A DNA stretch of 64,000 bases from Thauera humireducens (GTDB taxonomy: Bacteria; Pseudomonadota; Gammaproteobacteria; Burkholderiales; Rhodocyclaceae), in NCBI RefSeq assembly GCF_001051995.2, contig NZ_CP014646.1, positions 1,922,001 to 1,986,000 of the forward strand, written 5' to 3'. The notes beneath the pieces are model-generated. The model ran no database searches. It saw nothing but the letters and a program-made list of their open reading frames with translations, and was not told the DNA's origin. Positions 53,119 through 64,000 of the stretch are shown in pieces (positions within the stretch are counted from its first letter, which is position 1; every line of letters begins with the position of its first letter). The position numbers were made by a program, and so were the translations under genes.

Positions 53119-54587
53119 GGGTCGATCTCGTACTGGAACAGCTCGACGCTGGCGGTCTGCATGTCCAGACCCAACGCACGCCCCTGGGCAACGTACAGCG
53201 GCGGCCCATCGCGCACGAACACGAAGCGCCGCGACACATAGGTGCCCGCGGGCGCGACGAACGCCGGATGGCGGCGCTCAGGTTCCATCGGCGGCAAGGC
53301 CAGCGCGGGCGCCACGCCATTGACCGACCCGCTGCGAAACCCCAACTGCACCGAGTAGTATGAGTGCGCGATGGTCTGCAACCCGATCTCGACCTGCTCA
53401 GGCGACTCGCTCCTGACCCAGCGCACGATGCAGACCGTCCATGGCTCCGTAGCACTCTTGCGCAGCCCCAGGACGATGCCCGGCGCGACCTCGCCCTGCA
53501 CACCGGACACGTTCATGATTGCGTAACCGCCCGGGCTCTCGTTGCGCACCTGCCAGCCAACCACCCGGCCCGACTCACGTCGCCCGCGTCCCAGCTCCCA
53601 CATGGCACGCAAGCCCGCACACACCTGCACCTCGTAGTGCTGCTCGCGCCTCACCCCGAGACGAAGCTGGGGTGCGACCCAGTGTTCGCGCATCCCCCGC
53701 AACAAGGCGAGAATCTCCGATGGCGTCAGCCCCGGCGGCAAGGTCTCGCCGCCGGCTTCGAGCGTATCGACCTCCGCCAGATGTCCTTCGGCCTCGGCCG
53801 CTGACATCCACGCTTCCAGACGTTCAATACGCTCATCCACCGCGCGCGCGAGCGGCCGCGGGTTCAGGAACCTCAATCCGGCCCGATCCAGCGGCGGAGG
53901 CTTGCGCGCCGACGGCAGCGGCCCTCCGTCCGCATCCGGATCGATCCACCAGGTCGAACTGCCTTGGGGCGGTGCATCGGGCGACATCTCGACGCCCGCA
54001 AGCTCCCCTTCGAGGTAGTCCGCCGTCCAGACGAGCTCCCGCGCGGTCAGTCGTTCGGGCTGCGCCGCCGCAATTGCGAGCATGCTGCGATACGCCCCAT
54101 GCGCGGGCCTGAGTGCCGACAGGCGATGCGCAAGCTTCCACAGCCCTGCGGGCGGCTCGGCTGCGGACATCGCTGAGACCAGATACGCCTCGCGCAGTGC
54201 GGTCAAGGCAAGCGCTGCCGGCGCGCTTCCCTCGCCAGCGCCCTCAATACCTGCGGCCGCCCGCTCGCCGAGCCGATCCGCCAGCTGCAGCAGCGCACCG
54301 CAGAACTGCGTCGAAGCCACATGCAGGATCCGCGGCAACGGCAGCCCTGCAGCGAGCAAGCGCGCCCGGATCCGGCCACTGATGTCGAGCGCTCGCTCGA
54401 CGAAGGCCAGGACCATGTCCCCATCCCGGGCCTCCGCGCGCGCAACGGGCAACCAGGCAACGAGCGCCGCCAGCACGCCAAGATCCGCAAGGGGATCGTC
54501 GGCGGGTTCACAGGCGAGCCACTCCAGAATCCGGTCGGCTCCCTCGGCAGTATCGGCAGGTGCAGACTCGATCATGGACAGGCACAT
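53106..54587 (-). CDS. Large hypothetical protein with a degenerate PilZ-like motif
   Basis: 493 residues, no signal peptide or membrane segment. The first 230 residues are Ala/Leu-rich and helical. Around 337-354 there is RESGR followed by NESPGG, which fits the PilZ pattern RxxxR-(x)n-[D/N]xSxxG, and then a beta-rich stretch ([27 protein letters not shown]) like the rest of a PilZ barrel. This would make it a cyclic di-GMP receptor, an inference only. The start could also be the ATG four codons downstream; neither has a clear ribosome site. It is divergent from rpsP and convergent with the YihY gene. Confidence 0.62.
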   Translation of the reverse strand: MCLSMIESAPADTAEGADRILEWLACEPADDPLADLGVLAALVAWLPVARAEARDGDMVLAFVERALDISGRIRARLLAAGLPLPRILHVASTQFCGALLQLADRLGERAAAGIEGAGEGSAPAALALTALREAYLVSAMSAAEPPAGLWKLAHRLSALRPAHGAYRSMLAIAAAQPERLTARELVWTADYLEGELAGVEMSPDAPPQGSSTWWIDPDADGGPLPSARKPPPLDRAGLRFLNPRPLARAVDERIERLEAWMSAAEAEGHLAEVDTLEAGGETLPPGLTPSEILALLRGMREHWVAPQLRLGVRREQHYEVQVCAGLRAMWELGRGRRESGRVVGWQVRNESPGGYAIMNVSGVQGEVAPGIVLGLRKSATEPWTVCIVRWVRSESPEQVEIGLQTIAHSYYSVQLGFRSGSVNGVAPALALPPMEPERRHPAFVAPAGTYVSRRFVFVRDGPPLYVAQGRALGLDMQTASVELFQYEIDPYPI

Positions 54588-54713
54588 CAGTTTGGGGAGG
54601 TCGTATTCTAGTCAATCTCGGGCGCCCCGACATGCGCCCCGCCGATTCTCAGCGACTCAAGAACCGATGAAGAGGCGCCGTGCGTCAGCCTGCCTTGCCA
54701 TCGACAATAAATC

Positions 54714-54742
54714 TTGCCCTGCCGGAAGACTTCCCTTAAAAT
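54714..54742 (+). promoter_or_regulatory. rpsP: Sigma-70 promoter of the rpsP operon
   Basis: TTGCCC (54714-54719, 4/6), a 17-base spacer, then TAAAAT (54737-54742, 5/6). It is 38 bases before the rpsP ATG. Confidence 0.6.
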
Positions 54743-54780
54743 CCACGGCTTTTCGCATCTACCGATCAGGAACATTACAG

Positions 54781-55032
54781 ATGGTCGTCATTCGCCTTGC
54801 CCGTGGTGGCGCCAAAAAGCGCCCGTTCTTCAACATCGTTGCCGCCGACTCGCGTAATCGTCGCGACGGCCGCTTCATCGAGCGCGTTGGCTACTACAAC
54901 CCGGTCGCTTCCGGCGCCGAGAAGGGTCTGGTCGTGAACGCCGAGCGTCTGGCCTACTGGCAGCAGAACGGCGCCCAGCTGTCGCCGACCGTTGCCCGTC
55001 TGGCCAAGCAGGCCGCCAAGGCGGCTGCCTGA
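54781..55032 (+). CDS. rpsP: 30S ribosomal protein S16
   Basis: 83 residues, the family length. Signature [37 protein letters not shown]. First gene of the conserved rpsP-rimM-trmD-rplS operon. It has a clear promoter upstream. Confidence 0.98.
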   Translation: MVVIRLARGGAKKRPFFNIVAADSRNRRDGRFIERVGYYNPVASGAEKGLVVNAERLAYWQQNGAQLSPTVARLAKQAAKAAA

Positions 55033-55063
55033 TCAGCGTCGGTCTGCTGCGGCGGATCTGCGA

Positions 55064-55570
55064 ATGATCGTACTGGGGCGCATTGTCGCCCCTTTTGGCG
55101 TTCAGGGCTGGCTCAAGATCCACCCCTTCGGCGATGACCCGACGTCGTGGCGCAAGATGCCCCAATGGTGGCTGTGCGCCGACGACAACGCCCCTGCCGA
55201 GCAGTGGAAACCCTACACGCTCAAGACGTGCAGGGCGCACGGCAAGGGACTGGTCGCCGCCCTTGGCGAGGTGGAGGACCGCAACGCGGCCGAGGCCGTC
55301 GACGGCTGGTACATCGGCGCACCGCGCGAAGCCTTGCCGACGACCGCCGAGGATGAGTTCTACTGGGGCGACCTCGTCGGTCTCGACGTTGTCAACGAGG
55401 CCGGAGAGCCCCTGGGATCAGTCAAGGGGCTGCTCTCGACCGGCGCGCACGATGTGCTGCAGGTCAGCGAGGGCGAAACCGAGCGCCTGATCCCTTTCGT
55501 CGCGGCCTACGTGCTCGACGTCGATCTTGCCGCACGACGCATCCGCGTCGCCTGGGGCAAGGACTGGTAA
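55064..55570 (+). CDS. rimM: 16S rRNA processing protein RimM
   Basis: 168 residues. Assists 30S head maturation and binds S19. The N-terminal barrel begins [22 protein letters not shown]; the C-terminal PRC barrel holds [14 protein letters not shown] and VLQV...RLIPFV. Start ATG at 55064, 31 bases after rpsP; the longer open frame from 54992 overlaps rpsP and is not used. Confidence 0.96.
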   Translation: MIVLGRIVAPFGVQGWLKIHPFGDDPTSWRKMPQWWLCADDNAPAEQWKPYTLKTCRAHGKGLVAALGEVEDRNAAEAVDGWYIGAPREALPTTAEDEFYWGDLVGLDVVNEAGEPLGSVKGLLSTGAHDVLQVSEGETERLIPFVAAYVLDVDLAARRIRVAWGKDW

Positions 55571-55578
55571 GGGCGACG

Positions 55579-56418
55579 GTGAAGGCCCAGGCTGAAACCG
55601 GCGCCGAACGGAAAGACACGACGATCGCAGTACCCGGCGGCCTCCGCCGCTACGACGTGATCACGCTCTTTCCGGAGATGTTCGCAGCCCTGACGGGTAG
55701 CGGCATCACGCGCAGGGCGATGGATCGCGGGCTGTATGCACTGGGTTTCCACAACCCGCGCGACTTTACCCACGATCCGCACCGCACGGTGGACGACCGC
55801 CCCTATGGCGGCGGCCCTGGCATGGTGATGCTGGCGGAGCCGCTGATGCAGTCGATAGCCGCGGCACGTGCCGCGCAGCAGGCTGCGACGGGATCGACAG
55901 GCAGGGTGATCTACCTGTCGCCGCAGGGTCGCAGGCTTGACCAGGCGGCAGTGCTCGAACTGGCCGCACAGCCGGGCCTGGTCCTGTTGTGTGGACGCTA
56001 CGAAGGTATCGACCAGCGCGTCATCGACCGCGCGGTCGATGAAGAAGTGTCGCTCGGCGACTTCGTGTTGTCCGGCGGCGAGCTGCCGGCCATGGTGCTG
56101 CTCGATGCGATCGTGCGGCAACTGCCCGGCGCATTGAACACGGCGGATTCGGCGCTGGAAGACTCCTTCGCCGACGGTCTGCTGGACTGTCCGCATTACA
56201 CGCGGCCAGAGGTGTATGAAGACGAACGGGTGCCCGACGTGCTGTTATCGGGCAACCACGCGGCGATCCGCCGCTGGCGGCTGAAGCAGTCCCTCGGCCG
56301 CACCTGGTTGCGCCGGCCCGACCTGCTGGCCGCGCGGCAACTGAGCAAGACCGAATTGAAACTGCTTGAGGAATTCAGGCAGGAGCAAGCCGGGGCCGAA
56401 GGCGGCAGCATCGCCTGA
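55579..56418 (+). CDS. trmD: tRNA (guanine-N1)-methyltransferase
   Basis: 279 residues. SPOUT-fold enzyme that methylates N1 of G37 in tRNAs to prevent frameshifting. The catalytic domain starts [12 protein letters not shown]; the trefoil-knot SAM site contains [14 protein letters not shown] and [14 protein letters not shown]; the catalytic Asp is in that loop. The GTG at 55579 (AAGGGCG upstream) gives about 23 extra N-terminal residues before the family core; no other start is near, so either the extension is real or a rare start is used. It lies 8 bases after rimM. Confidence 0.95.
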   Translation: MKAQAETGAERKDTTIAVPGGLRRYDVITLFPEMFAALTGSGITRRAMDRGLYALGFHNPRDFTHDPHRTVDDRPYGGGPGMVMLAEPLMQSIAAARAAQQAATGSTGRVIYLSPQGRRLDQAAVLELAAQPGLVLLCGRYEGIDQRVIDRAVDEEVSLGDFVLSGGELPAMVLLDAIVRQLPGALNTADSALEDSFADGLLDCPHYTRPEVYEDERVPDVLLSGNHAAIRRWRLKQSLGRTWLRRPDLLAARQLSKTELKLLEEFRQEQAGAEGGSIA

Positions 56419-56514
56419 CAGCCCTTTCATAAACGGCGCGCATCAGGTGGCGACCTGCTCTGCGGCCAGGCCGATGCAATGACAGAGGCCGACAACATTG
56501 ATGGAGTGTCCGCA

Positions 56515-56916
56515 ATGAACCTGATTCAGCAACTCGAACAGGAAGAAATCGCCCGCCTGACCCAGGGCAAGACCATCCCGGAATTCGCCCCCGGCGACAC
56601 CGTGATCGTCCAGGTCAAGGTCAAGGAAGGCAACCGCGAGCGTCTGCAGGCGTACGAAGGCGTGGTGATCGCGAAGCGCAACCGCGGTCTGAACTCGGCC
56701 TTCATCGTCCGCAAGATTTCGTCGGGCGAAGGCGTGGAGCGTACGTTCCAGACCTACTCGCCGCTGGTGGCCGGCATCGAAGTGAAGCGCCGCGGTGACG
56801 TCCGTCGCGCCAAGCTGTACTACCTGCGCCAGCGTTCGGGCAAGTCCGCACGTATCAAGGAAAAGCTGGACTACAAGGCTGCCGCCGCCAAGAAGGCTGC
56901 CCAGCAGCAGGCTTGA
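56515..56916 (+). CDS. rplS: 50S ribosomal protein L19
   Basis: 133 residues. [15 protein letters not shown] at the start, [36 protein letters not shown] as the core; a lysine/alanine-rich C-terminal tail. An ATG at 56479 would add 12 residues; I prefer 56515 because the family N-terminus starts there and GGAGTG lies upstream. Last gene of the operon, followed by a terminator. Confidence 0.97.
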   Translation: MNLIQQLEQEEIARLTQGKTIPEFAPGDTVIVQVKVKEGNRERLQAYEGVVIAKRNRGLNSAFIVRKISSGEGVERTFQTYSPLVAGIEVKRRGDVRRAKLYYLRQRSGKSARIKEKLDYKAAAAKKAAQQQA

Positions 56917-56943
56917 TCGCCGCCGCGGTGACGCAAATGAAGA

Positions 56944-56965
56944 ACGGGCCCTCGGGCCCGTTTTT
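56944..56965 (+). terminator. Rho-independent terminator after rplS
   Basis: ACGGGCC / GGCCCGT-type stem with a CTCG loop (56944-56961) followed by TTTTT, 28 bases after the rplS stop. Confidence 0.85.
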
Positions 56966-57036
56966 CTTTGGCCCCGGCATCCGTCTCGCAGCGCCACGAA
57001 ACGCAGCGGATCGGCCGGGACTGGAGAGCGCGCTAC

Positions 57037-58113
57037 TCAGCGCCGTTCGACGTAGTGCAGCATGCCCGCCGCTGCCGCAAGGAAGATCAGGCTCGGCGTC
57101 AGCGCGGCGAGGATGGGCGGCCAGGCGTTGATCATGCCGAGGTTGGAGAACAACCCGTTGAGCAAGTGGAAGCCCACACCCAGCATCACGCCGAGGAAGA
57201 TCCGCGCGCTCGCGCCGCCCATGCGGTCATGGATGAAGCCGAACGGCAAGGCCAGCGCCATCATCACCAGCACCGCGAAGGGGTAGATGAGCTTCTTCCA
57301 CAACGCGATCTCGAAGCGGTCTGCACTCTGCTGGTTGTCGCGCAAGTGCTGGATGTAGGTCCACAGCTTCGCCAGCGGCATGTGCTCCGGCCCGACCATC
57401 AGCACACTGAGCACCTCGGGCGAGAGTTCGGAGCGCCAGCCGATCTCGGGCAGGCGTTCGACCTCGGTCCGCCCGTCGAGAAAGCGGGTGCGCGAAACCT
57501 CCAGCAGACGCCAATTACCGTCACCGTCATGTACGCCGCGCTTCGCGTCGCTGATCGACACCAGCGCGTAATCGGCATCGAACTCGTACACCCGCGCGTC
57601 ACGCATCGTGCGGTCCGGAAGCATCGTGCGCACATTGATCACCAGCGCCCCATCCTTGACCCACAGCCCCGAGCGCAACTGCTGCGACACCGTGGCCTGG
57701 GTCGCGGTCAGCTTCCACTGCTGGGCGGCATTCTCGGCCGGCGGCGCGACGTACTCGCCAATCAGGAAAGTGAGCACGACCAGCACGCTGCCGATCAGCC
57801 CGAGCATGCGCATCAGCATCGCATTCGACATGCCCGATGCGCGCATGACCGTAATCTCGGAGTGTCGTGCAAGTGTCGCGAGCGCATAGAGCGTACCGAT
57901 CAGCACGGCGACCGGGAACAACTCGTAGATACGACCCGGCAAGGTCAGCGCGACGTACACCGCGGCATCGAACAGCCGATAGCCGCTCTTGCCCACGTCC
58001 TCGAGCTCGTTGATGAAATCGAAGAAGGCAAACAGCCCCAGGAAGGCGACCAGCACCAGCGCCGAGGCCGCATAGATCTCACGGGCAAGATAGCGGAACA
58101 GGATGCGCATCAT
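57037..58113 (-). CDS. lptG: LPS export system permease LptG
   Basis: 358 residues. Inner-membrane component that, with LptF and the LptB ATPase, extracts lipopolysaccharide. Membrane segments at about 12-35, 55-80, 100-122 and, after a large periplasmic beta-jellyroll domain (about 125-265), 270-292, 300-320 and 330-350. YLAREIYAASALVLVAFLGLF and HSEITVMRASGMS (coupling helix) are typical. The start ATG at 58113 overlaps the lptF stop by four bases; the following ATG at 58110 is equally possible. Confidence 0.93.
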   Translation of the reverse strand: MMRILFRYLAREIYAASALVLVAFLGLFAFFDFINELEDVGKSGYRLFDAAVYVALTLPGRIYELFPVAVLIGTLYALATLARHSEITVMRASGMSNAMLMRMLGLIGSVLVVLTFLIGEYVAPPAENAAQQWKLTATQATVSQQLRSGLWVKDGALVINVRTMLPDRTMRDARVYEFDADYALVSISDAKRGVHDGDGNWRLLEVSRTRFLDGRTEVERLPEIGWRSELSPEVLSVLMVGPEHMPLAKLWTYIQHLRDNQQSADRFEIALWKKLIYPFAVLVMMALALPFGFIHDRMGGASARIFLGVMLGVGFHLLNGLFSNLGMINAWPPILAALTPSLIFLAAAAGMLHYVERR

Positions 58114-59192
58114 GCCCTCGTCCGCCAGAACGGCGACACCGCCAGGCGCTTGTAGAACAGCACGGCCAGCAAGCACAGCACGATCACATGAGGCAGCAAC
58201 AGCCCCACCGCGAACCCGAACTTACCCTGCGCAACCCAGCTCTGGAACACCGACACCGCGTTGCTGTACAGCAGGTAGGTCAGCAGGGCGATCAGCAGGT
58301 TGTTCCCGCGCCCCGCGCGCGGATTGACGAAGGAGAGCGGAATCGCAAGCAGGGCCAGCAGGAGGGCCGAGAGCGGCACGCCAATACGTCCGAGCAGCTC
58401 ACCCATGCTGCGCGCGTCGCCCTGGGCGAGCAGGACCGCCGTCGGCAGCGCCCGCACGCGCGAGGGCTGGGTCACTGCCGGCTTCTGTTCCACCTGCACC
58501 TCGTAACGCTCGAATTCCATGACGCGATACTCGGGCGTTCCCGGCTGTCCGTCGTAGCGGCGCCCCTTCTCGAGCACGACGAAGCGACGCCCCTCCTCGT
58601 CCGTGCGCATGAAGCCTTCTGCCGAAGCGATCACGACGAGCTTGCCCGCCTCGGTTTCCTCACTGACGAAGACGTTGCGTACGCGCCCATCCTCACCGGC
58701 GCCCACTTCGACGAAGAACACCCGGCGCGCGCCGGAGGATTCGCGAAACACGCCCGGCGCCACACGATGGGTATCATCGCGGCTGTCGAGGCGCCCGCGG
58801 TATTCGGCACTCTTGGCCTGCGACCAGGGCGTGAGGTAAAGGGCCCCGGCGCCGACCACCACCACGAGTGGCACGGCGAACATCAGCACCGGCCGGATCC
58901 ACGCCGTCAGCGGCACGCCCGCCGCAAACCACACCACCATCTCGGAATCCCGATAGCTGCGCGACAGCGACACCAGCACGGCGATGAAGAGCGTCAGCGT
59001 CAGGACGGTCGGAAGCTGGGCCAGCGCACCGAAGCCGATCAACGCCAGCACGGCCTCGGGCGGCACACGACCGCCGGCTGCCTGGCCGAGCAGACGGATC
59101 AGCACGGTCGAGATCAGGATCGCGAACAGTGCAACGAAGACCGCTGCGGCGGTTTGGGTAAATTCCCGCTGAAGGGCGCGGCGGAAGATCAT
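58110..59192 (-). CDS. lptF: LPS export system permease LptF
   Basis: 360 residues, same architecture as LptG: N-terminal segments, periplasmic jellyroll (about 125-265) and C-terminal segments. MIFRRALQREFTQTAAAVFVALFAI and SRSYRDSEMVVWFAAG (coupling helix) identify it. The open frame extends upstream to 59564, but MIFRRAL is the family N-terminus. It is divergent from pepA, a common pairing in proteobacteria. Confidence 0.93.
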   Translation of the reverse strand: MIFRRALQREFTQTAAAVFVALFAILISTVLIRLLGQAAGGRVPPEAVLALIGFGALAQLPTVLTLTLFIAVLVSLSRSYRDSEMVVWFAAGVPLTAWIRPVLMFAVPLVVVVGAGALYLTPWSQAKSAEYRGRLDSRDDTHRVAPGVFRESSGARRVFFVEVGAGEDGRVRNVFVSEETEAGKLVVIASAEGFMRTDEEGRRFVVLEKGRRYDGQPGTPEYRVMEFERYEVQVEQKPAVTQPSRVRALPTAVLLAQGDARSMGELLGRIGVPLSALLLALLAIPLSFVNPRAGRGNNLLIALLTYLLYSNAVSVFQSWVAQGKFGFAVGLLLPHVIVLCLLAVLFYKRLAVSPFWRTRA

Positions 59193-59233
59193 CGCGCGAT
59201 AGAAGTGAGCCTGATGGCGTTGGGAAGGGTTTT

Positions 59234-59263
59234 TGACGGGCTCGTCACGAAGGCGCCATAATC
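59234..59263 (+). promoter_or_regulatory. pepA: Sigma-70 promoter of pepA
   Basis: TTGACG (59234-59239, 5/6), an 18-base spacer, then CATAAT (59258-59263, 5/6). 41 bases before the pepA ATG. Confidence 0.65.
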
Positions 59264-59304
59264 GGCGGCAGTCCGCAAGACGCGTCATTCCAAGGAAAAA
59301 GCTG

Positions 59305-60804
59305 ATGGAATTTACCATAAAGACCGGTTCGCCGGCGAAGTCGAAGGCCGGCATCCTCGTGCTTGGGGCCTTTGCCGACGGCGTTCTCCCCGCCGCCACG
59401 GCCGCCGTCGATGCAGCCGCCCAGGGCCGCATCGCCCATCTGCTCAAGCGCGGCGACCTGGAGGACAAGGCCGGCGCCACGCTGTTGCTGCCCGAGCTGG
59501 CCGGCACCGCCGCAGACCGCGTGCTGCTGGTCAGCCTCGGCAAGCAGGACGAGTTCGGTGACAAGGCCTACCGCGATGCGCTCGGCGCCGCGGCCAAGGC
59601 GCTCGCCACCACGCCGGCGAAGGATGCGGTGGTCGCCCTCGCCGATGTGGAGCTGGACAAGCGCCCGCTCGCGTGGCGCCTGCAGCAGGCCGCCCGCATC
59701 CTCGCCGATGGCGCCTACCGCTTCGACGCCCTCAAGTCGGGCAAGGACAAGAAAGAGAAGAAGGAGCGCGGCGTCAGGAAGCTGGCCCTGCAGGTCGAGG
59801 CCGAGCTGACTGCCGAGCTCGACACCGCCGTGCGCCAGGGCCAGGCCATCGCGACCGGCATGGCACTGGCAAAGGACCTCGGCAACCTGCCGGGCAACAT
59901 CTGCACGCCTACGCATCTGGCCGAGACCGCCGAGGCGCTCGGCAAGCAGTACAAGTTCGACGTCGAGGTGCTCGAGCGCGCGGACATGGAGAAGCTCGGC
60001 ATGGGCTCCTTCCTCTCGGTGGCACGCGGCTCACATCAGCCGCCCAAGTTCATCGTCATGAGCTACAAGGGTGGCAAGGCCAAGGCGAAGCCCATCGTGC
60101 TGGTGGGCAAGGGCATCACCTTCGACACCGGCGGCATCTCGCTGAAGCCCGCCGCCGAAATGGACGAGATGAAGTACGACATGTGCGGCGCGGCCAGCGT
60201 GCTCGGTACCTTCAAGGCGATCGCGCAGATGGGCCTGCCGCTCAACGTCGTCGGCCTGATCCCGACCACCGAGAACATGCCCGGCGGCGGTGCCACCAAG
60301 CCTGGTGACGTCGTGACCTCGATGTCGGGCCAGACCATCGAGGTGCTCAACACCGACGCCGAGGGCCGGCTGATCCTGTGCGACGCGCTGACCTACGCCG
60401 AGCGCTTCAAACCGGAGTGCGTGATCGACGTCGCCACGCTGACGGGTGCCTGCGTGGTTGCGCTGGGCAAGATCCCGAGCGGCCTGCTCGCCAACGACGA
60501 CGAACTCGCCGCCGAGATTCTGCGGCGCGGCACGGACTCGGGCGATCGCGCCTGGCAGCTGCCGCTGTGGGACGAATACCAGGAACTGCTCAAGAGCAAC
60601 TTCGCCGACATGGGCAACATCGGCGGTCGCTACGCCGGCACCATCACCGCGGCCTGCTTCCTGTCGCGCTTCACCAAGGCCTACAAGTGGGCGCACCTGG
60701 ACATCGCTGGCACTGCCTGGGTGTCGGGCGACGCCAAGGGCGCCACCGGCCGACCGGTGCCGCTGCTGTCCGAGTTCCTCATCGGCCGCGCCCGCGCCGA
60801 CTGA
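59305..60804 (+). CDS. pepA: Leucyl aminopeptidase (M17), PepA
   Basis: 499 residues. Two-metal aminopeptidase, hexameric; E. coli PepA also binds DNA in Xer recombination and carAB control. N-terminal domain 1-170, catalytic domain with VGKGITFDTGGISLKP, MKYDMCGAASVLG and NTDAEGRLILCDALTYAE (metal and catalytic residues). ATG at 59305, with AAGGAAAAAG upstream; the extra 24 codons of the frame include the promoter and are not used. Divergent from lptF; holC follows 14 bases later. Confidence 0.97.
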   Translation: MEFTIKTGSPAKSKAGILVLGAFADGVLPAATAAVDAAAQGRIAHLLKRGDLEDKAGATLLLPELAGTAADRVLLVSLGKQDEFGDKAYRDALGAAAKALATTPAKDAVVALADVELDKRPLAWRLQQAARILADGAYRFDALKSGKDKKEKKERGVRKLALQVEAELTAELDTAVRQGQAIATGMALAKDLGNLPGNICTPTHLAETAEALGKQYKFDVEVLERADMEKLGMGSFLSVARGSHQPPKFIVMSYKGGKAKAKPIVLVGKGITFDTGGISLKPAAEMDEMKYDMCGAASVLGTFKAIAQMGLPLNVVGLIPTTENMPGGGATKPGDVVTSMSGQTIEVLNTDAEGRLILCDALTYAERFKPECVIDVATLTGACVVALGKIPSGLLANDDELAAEILRRGTDSGDRAWQLPLWDEYQELLKSNFADMGNIGGRYAGTITAACFLSRFTKAYKWAHLDIAGTAWVSGDAKGATGRPVPLLSEFLIGRARAD

Positions 60805-60818
60805 GCCGCGCCACGACG

Positions 60819-61259
60819 ATGGACACCCGCGTCCAGTTCTACCACAACACGCCAGACCGGCTCGCGCTGGCCTGCGAACTGGTCGCGCGTGCCCACGGCA
60901 AGGGGCGCAAGGTCGCGGTGCGCCTGCCCGACACCACCAGCGCCCAGCAGCTCGATCGCCTGCTATGGACGAGCGAACCGCTCTCGTTCGTCCCGCACGT
61001 GATGCTCGATTCCCCGCTCGCTGCCGAAACCCCGGTGGTACTCGGCACCGCCGACGCCGATGCAGACTGGCCGCATGGCGACACCCTCTTCAACCTTGCG
61101 CCGGACCTGCCGCCCGCCTTCGACCGCTTCCGTCTCGTGATCGAGATCGTGGGCCAGTCCGAAGCCGAGAAGGTCCCTGCACGCGCCCGCTGGAGCGCCT
61201 ATCGGCAGCGCGGCCTGGAAACCAAGGCCTTCGACGCCGAACGCAGGGTGGCCCTATGA
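60819..61259 (+). CDS. holC: DNA polymerase III chi subunit
   Basis: 146 residues. Clamp-loader accessory subunit that binds SSB. TRVQFYHNTPDRLALACELVARAHGKGRKVAVRLPD and LDRLLWTSEPLSFVPHVM are typical; the C-terminus has the conserved WSAYRQRGL. Start ATG at 60819. Its stop overlaps the next ATG by four bases. The pepA-holC-valS order is widespread. Confidence 0.94.
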   Translation: MDTRVQFYHNTPDRLALACELVARAHGKGRKVAVRLPDTTSAQQLDRLLWTSEPLSFVPHVMLDSPLAAETPVVLGTADADADWPHGDTLFNLAPDLPPAFDRFRLVIEIVGQSEAEKVPARARWSAYRQRGLETKAFDAERRVAL

Positions 61260-61924
61260 AGGATTGGAAGCCCCTGCCGCATGACGAGGACCTGGAGCGC
61301 GCGGACGACCTGCTCGACCAGGCCGATGCATTGCTCAGGCGCCATCGCAGCACGATCGACTTCACGCCGAGCGGCCCGCTCCACGATGCGGGGCGGAATC
61401 CGGCGCCCGAAGTCGATCTCGAGCACCTCGACCTCGACGACGACGACCTGCCGATCCTGACCGAGGTGGTCGAAGACCTCGAGATCGCGGACGACTGGCA
61501 TCCGCCGATCAACGCCATGCCGCTGGATTTCGGCCCGGTCGCCCCCGCATCGCCGCTGCCACCGGCTGCCACGGCCGGGGCGCAGGAGGCCGCCGGCTTG
61601 CATGCCGTGCCCAGCGCCCCCTTGCCCGACGCCAGCGCAACGGTGCCGGACATCTCTGCCGCCCGGGTGCGCGAGCAGCTGCACGAACAACTCTCGCACG
61701 CGTTCGCCGAACAGCTCATCGACCTCGACACCCGCATTGCACGCGAGGTCAGCAACTGGATGGCCAACGAGTTTCCGCAGGTCATGGGACGCGAGCTCGA
61801 CCGCCTGGCCGAGCGCCTGCACACCGAGCTGCAGGCCCACCTTCGCGCCACGCTGCTGCCGAGCCTCTCGGGCCGGATCAGCGAGGTGCTCGAAGACATC
61901 CAGTCGCCCCTGAAGCGCTCCTGA
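61256..61924 (+). CDS. Acidic hypothetical protein between holC and valS (DUF2486-like)
   Basis: 222 residues. Very acidic middle (HLDLDDDDLPILTEVVEDLE), an Ala/Pro-rich linker (about 95-130), and a C-terminal helical segment of about 75 residues (VREQLHEQLSHAFAEQLIDLDTRI...) that may form a coiled coil. No enzyme motif. The position between holC and valS and the DLPILTEV motif suggest the DUF2486 group of betaproteobacteria, from memory. It is translationally coupled to holC (ATGA). Confidence 0.65.
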   Translation: MKDWKPLPHDEDLERADDLLDQADALLRRHRSTIDFTPSGPLHDAGRNPAPEVDLEHLDLDDDDLPILTEVVEDLEIADDWHPPINAMPLDFGPVAPASPLPPAATAGAQEAAGLHAVPSAPLPDASATVPDISAARVREQLHEQLSHAFAEQLIDLDTRIAREVSNWMANEFPQVMGRELDRLAERLHTELQAHLRATLLPSLSGRISEVLEDIQSPLKRS

Positions 61925-61997
61925 CCGCTCCGCAACGTGTTCCGGCGCCGGCACACGACCGCCCCACGCACACACCGGGGCGAGCGGGCGCATCCGC

Positions 61998-62003
61998 TAT
62001 AAT
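61998..62003 (+). promoter_or_regulatory. valS: Perfect TATAAT -10 hexamer upstream of valS
   Basis: TATAAT 32 bases before valS, in a context like that before mutL. No good -35 is seen at the usual distance. Confidence 0.5.
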
Positions 62004-62034
62004 CCGCGCTTTGCCTTAAAGCGCGTAGAACACC

Positions 62035-64000
<1,966 letters not shown>

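Overview
The window is GC-rich, densely coded chromosomal DNA from a betaproteobacterium. Gene content and order fit Rhodocyclales, and a Thauera or Azoarcus relative is the best guess. Supporting evidence is the hda-HAD phosphatase-pcnB-folK-deoxynucleoside kinase-panB-panC run, the ilvB-ilvH-ilvC-pssA-leuA run, the rpsP-rimM-trmD-rplS operon, and pepA-holC-(acidic protein)-valS. I saw no rRNA, tRNA, CRISPR array or prophage. The only mobile element is one IS1182-type insertion sequence.

Layout. 0.2-2.3 kb: a LysR regulator with a probable 3' frameshift, convergent with a fatty acyl desaturase. 2.5-7.0 kb (minus): an exported PLD-type nuclease, an RsmB-like rRNA methyltransferase, a DUF3108 protein, purN and a lipoprotein. 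7.1-14.1 kb: mutL, a YqaA membrane protein, a diguanylate cyclase, an exported LigE-type ATP DNA ligase, miaA and a DUF1415 protein. 14.1-18.4 kb: an RND efflux adaptor and permease without an outer-membrane factor. 18.5-20.1 kb: the IS element, inserted at the stop codon of the next gene. 20.1-22.7 kb: a three-gene DUF2157/DUF4401/GDYXXLXY operon. 22.8-26.5 kb: a ubiquitin-like/Mut7-C protein, a stand-alone MORC/Hsp90-like GHKL ATPase abutting a small membrane protein, and a DUF2784 protein. 26.6-35.7 kb: purM, then a long plus-strand run from an AI-2E family permease through hda, pcnB, folK, panBC and a CBS protein. 35.8-44.6 kb (minus): RDD protein, P-type cation ATPase, CPA2 antiporter, tandem Usp protein and pepN. 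44.9-50.8 kb: branched-chain amino acid genes ilvBHC and leuA with pssA between them. 50.9-54.6 kb: DUF2069, wrbA, a YihY/BrkB protein and a large protein with a degenerate PilZ-like motif. 54.8-57.0 kb: the ribosome/tRNA modification operon. 57.0-59.2 kb: lptF-lptG. 59.3 kb to the end: pepA, holC, an acidic protein and valS, which is cut by the window edge.

Most of the window is housekeeping: translation, tRNA and rRNA modification, purine, folate, pantothenate and branched-chain amino acid synthesis, mismatch repair and LPS transport. The least explained parts are the GHKL ATPase with its coupled membrane protein, the three-gene DUF operon, the Mut7-C protein, the P-type ATPase with altered ion-site residues, and the PilZ-like protein. 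I found no clear-cut new defence system. The GHKL ATPase pair is the best candidate for undescribed biology. All family assignments come from reading motifs; no database search was run.
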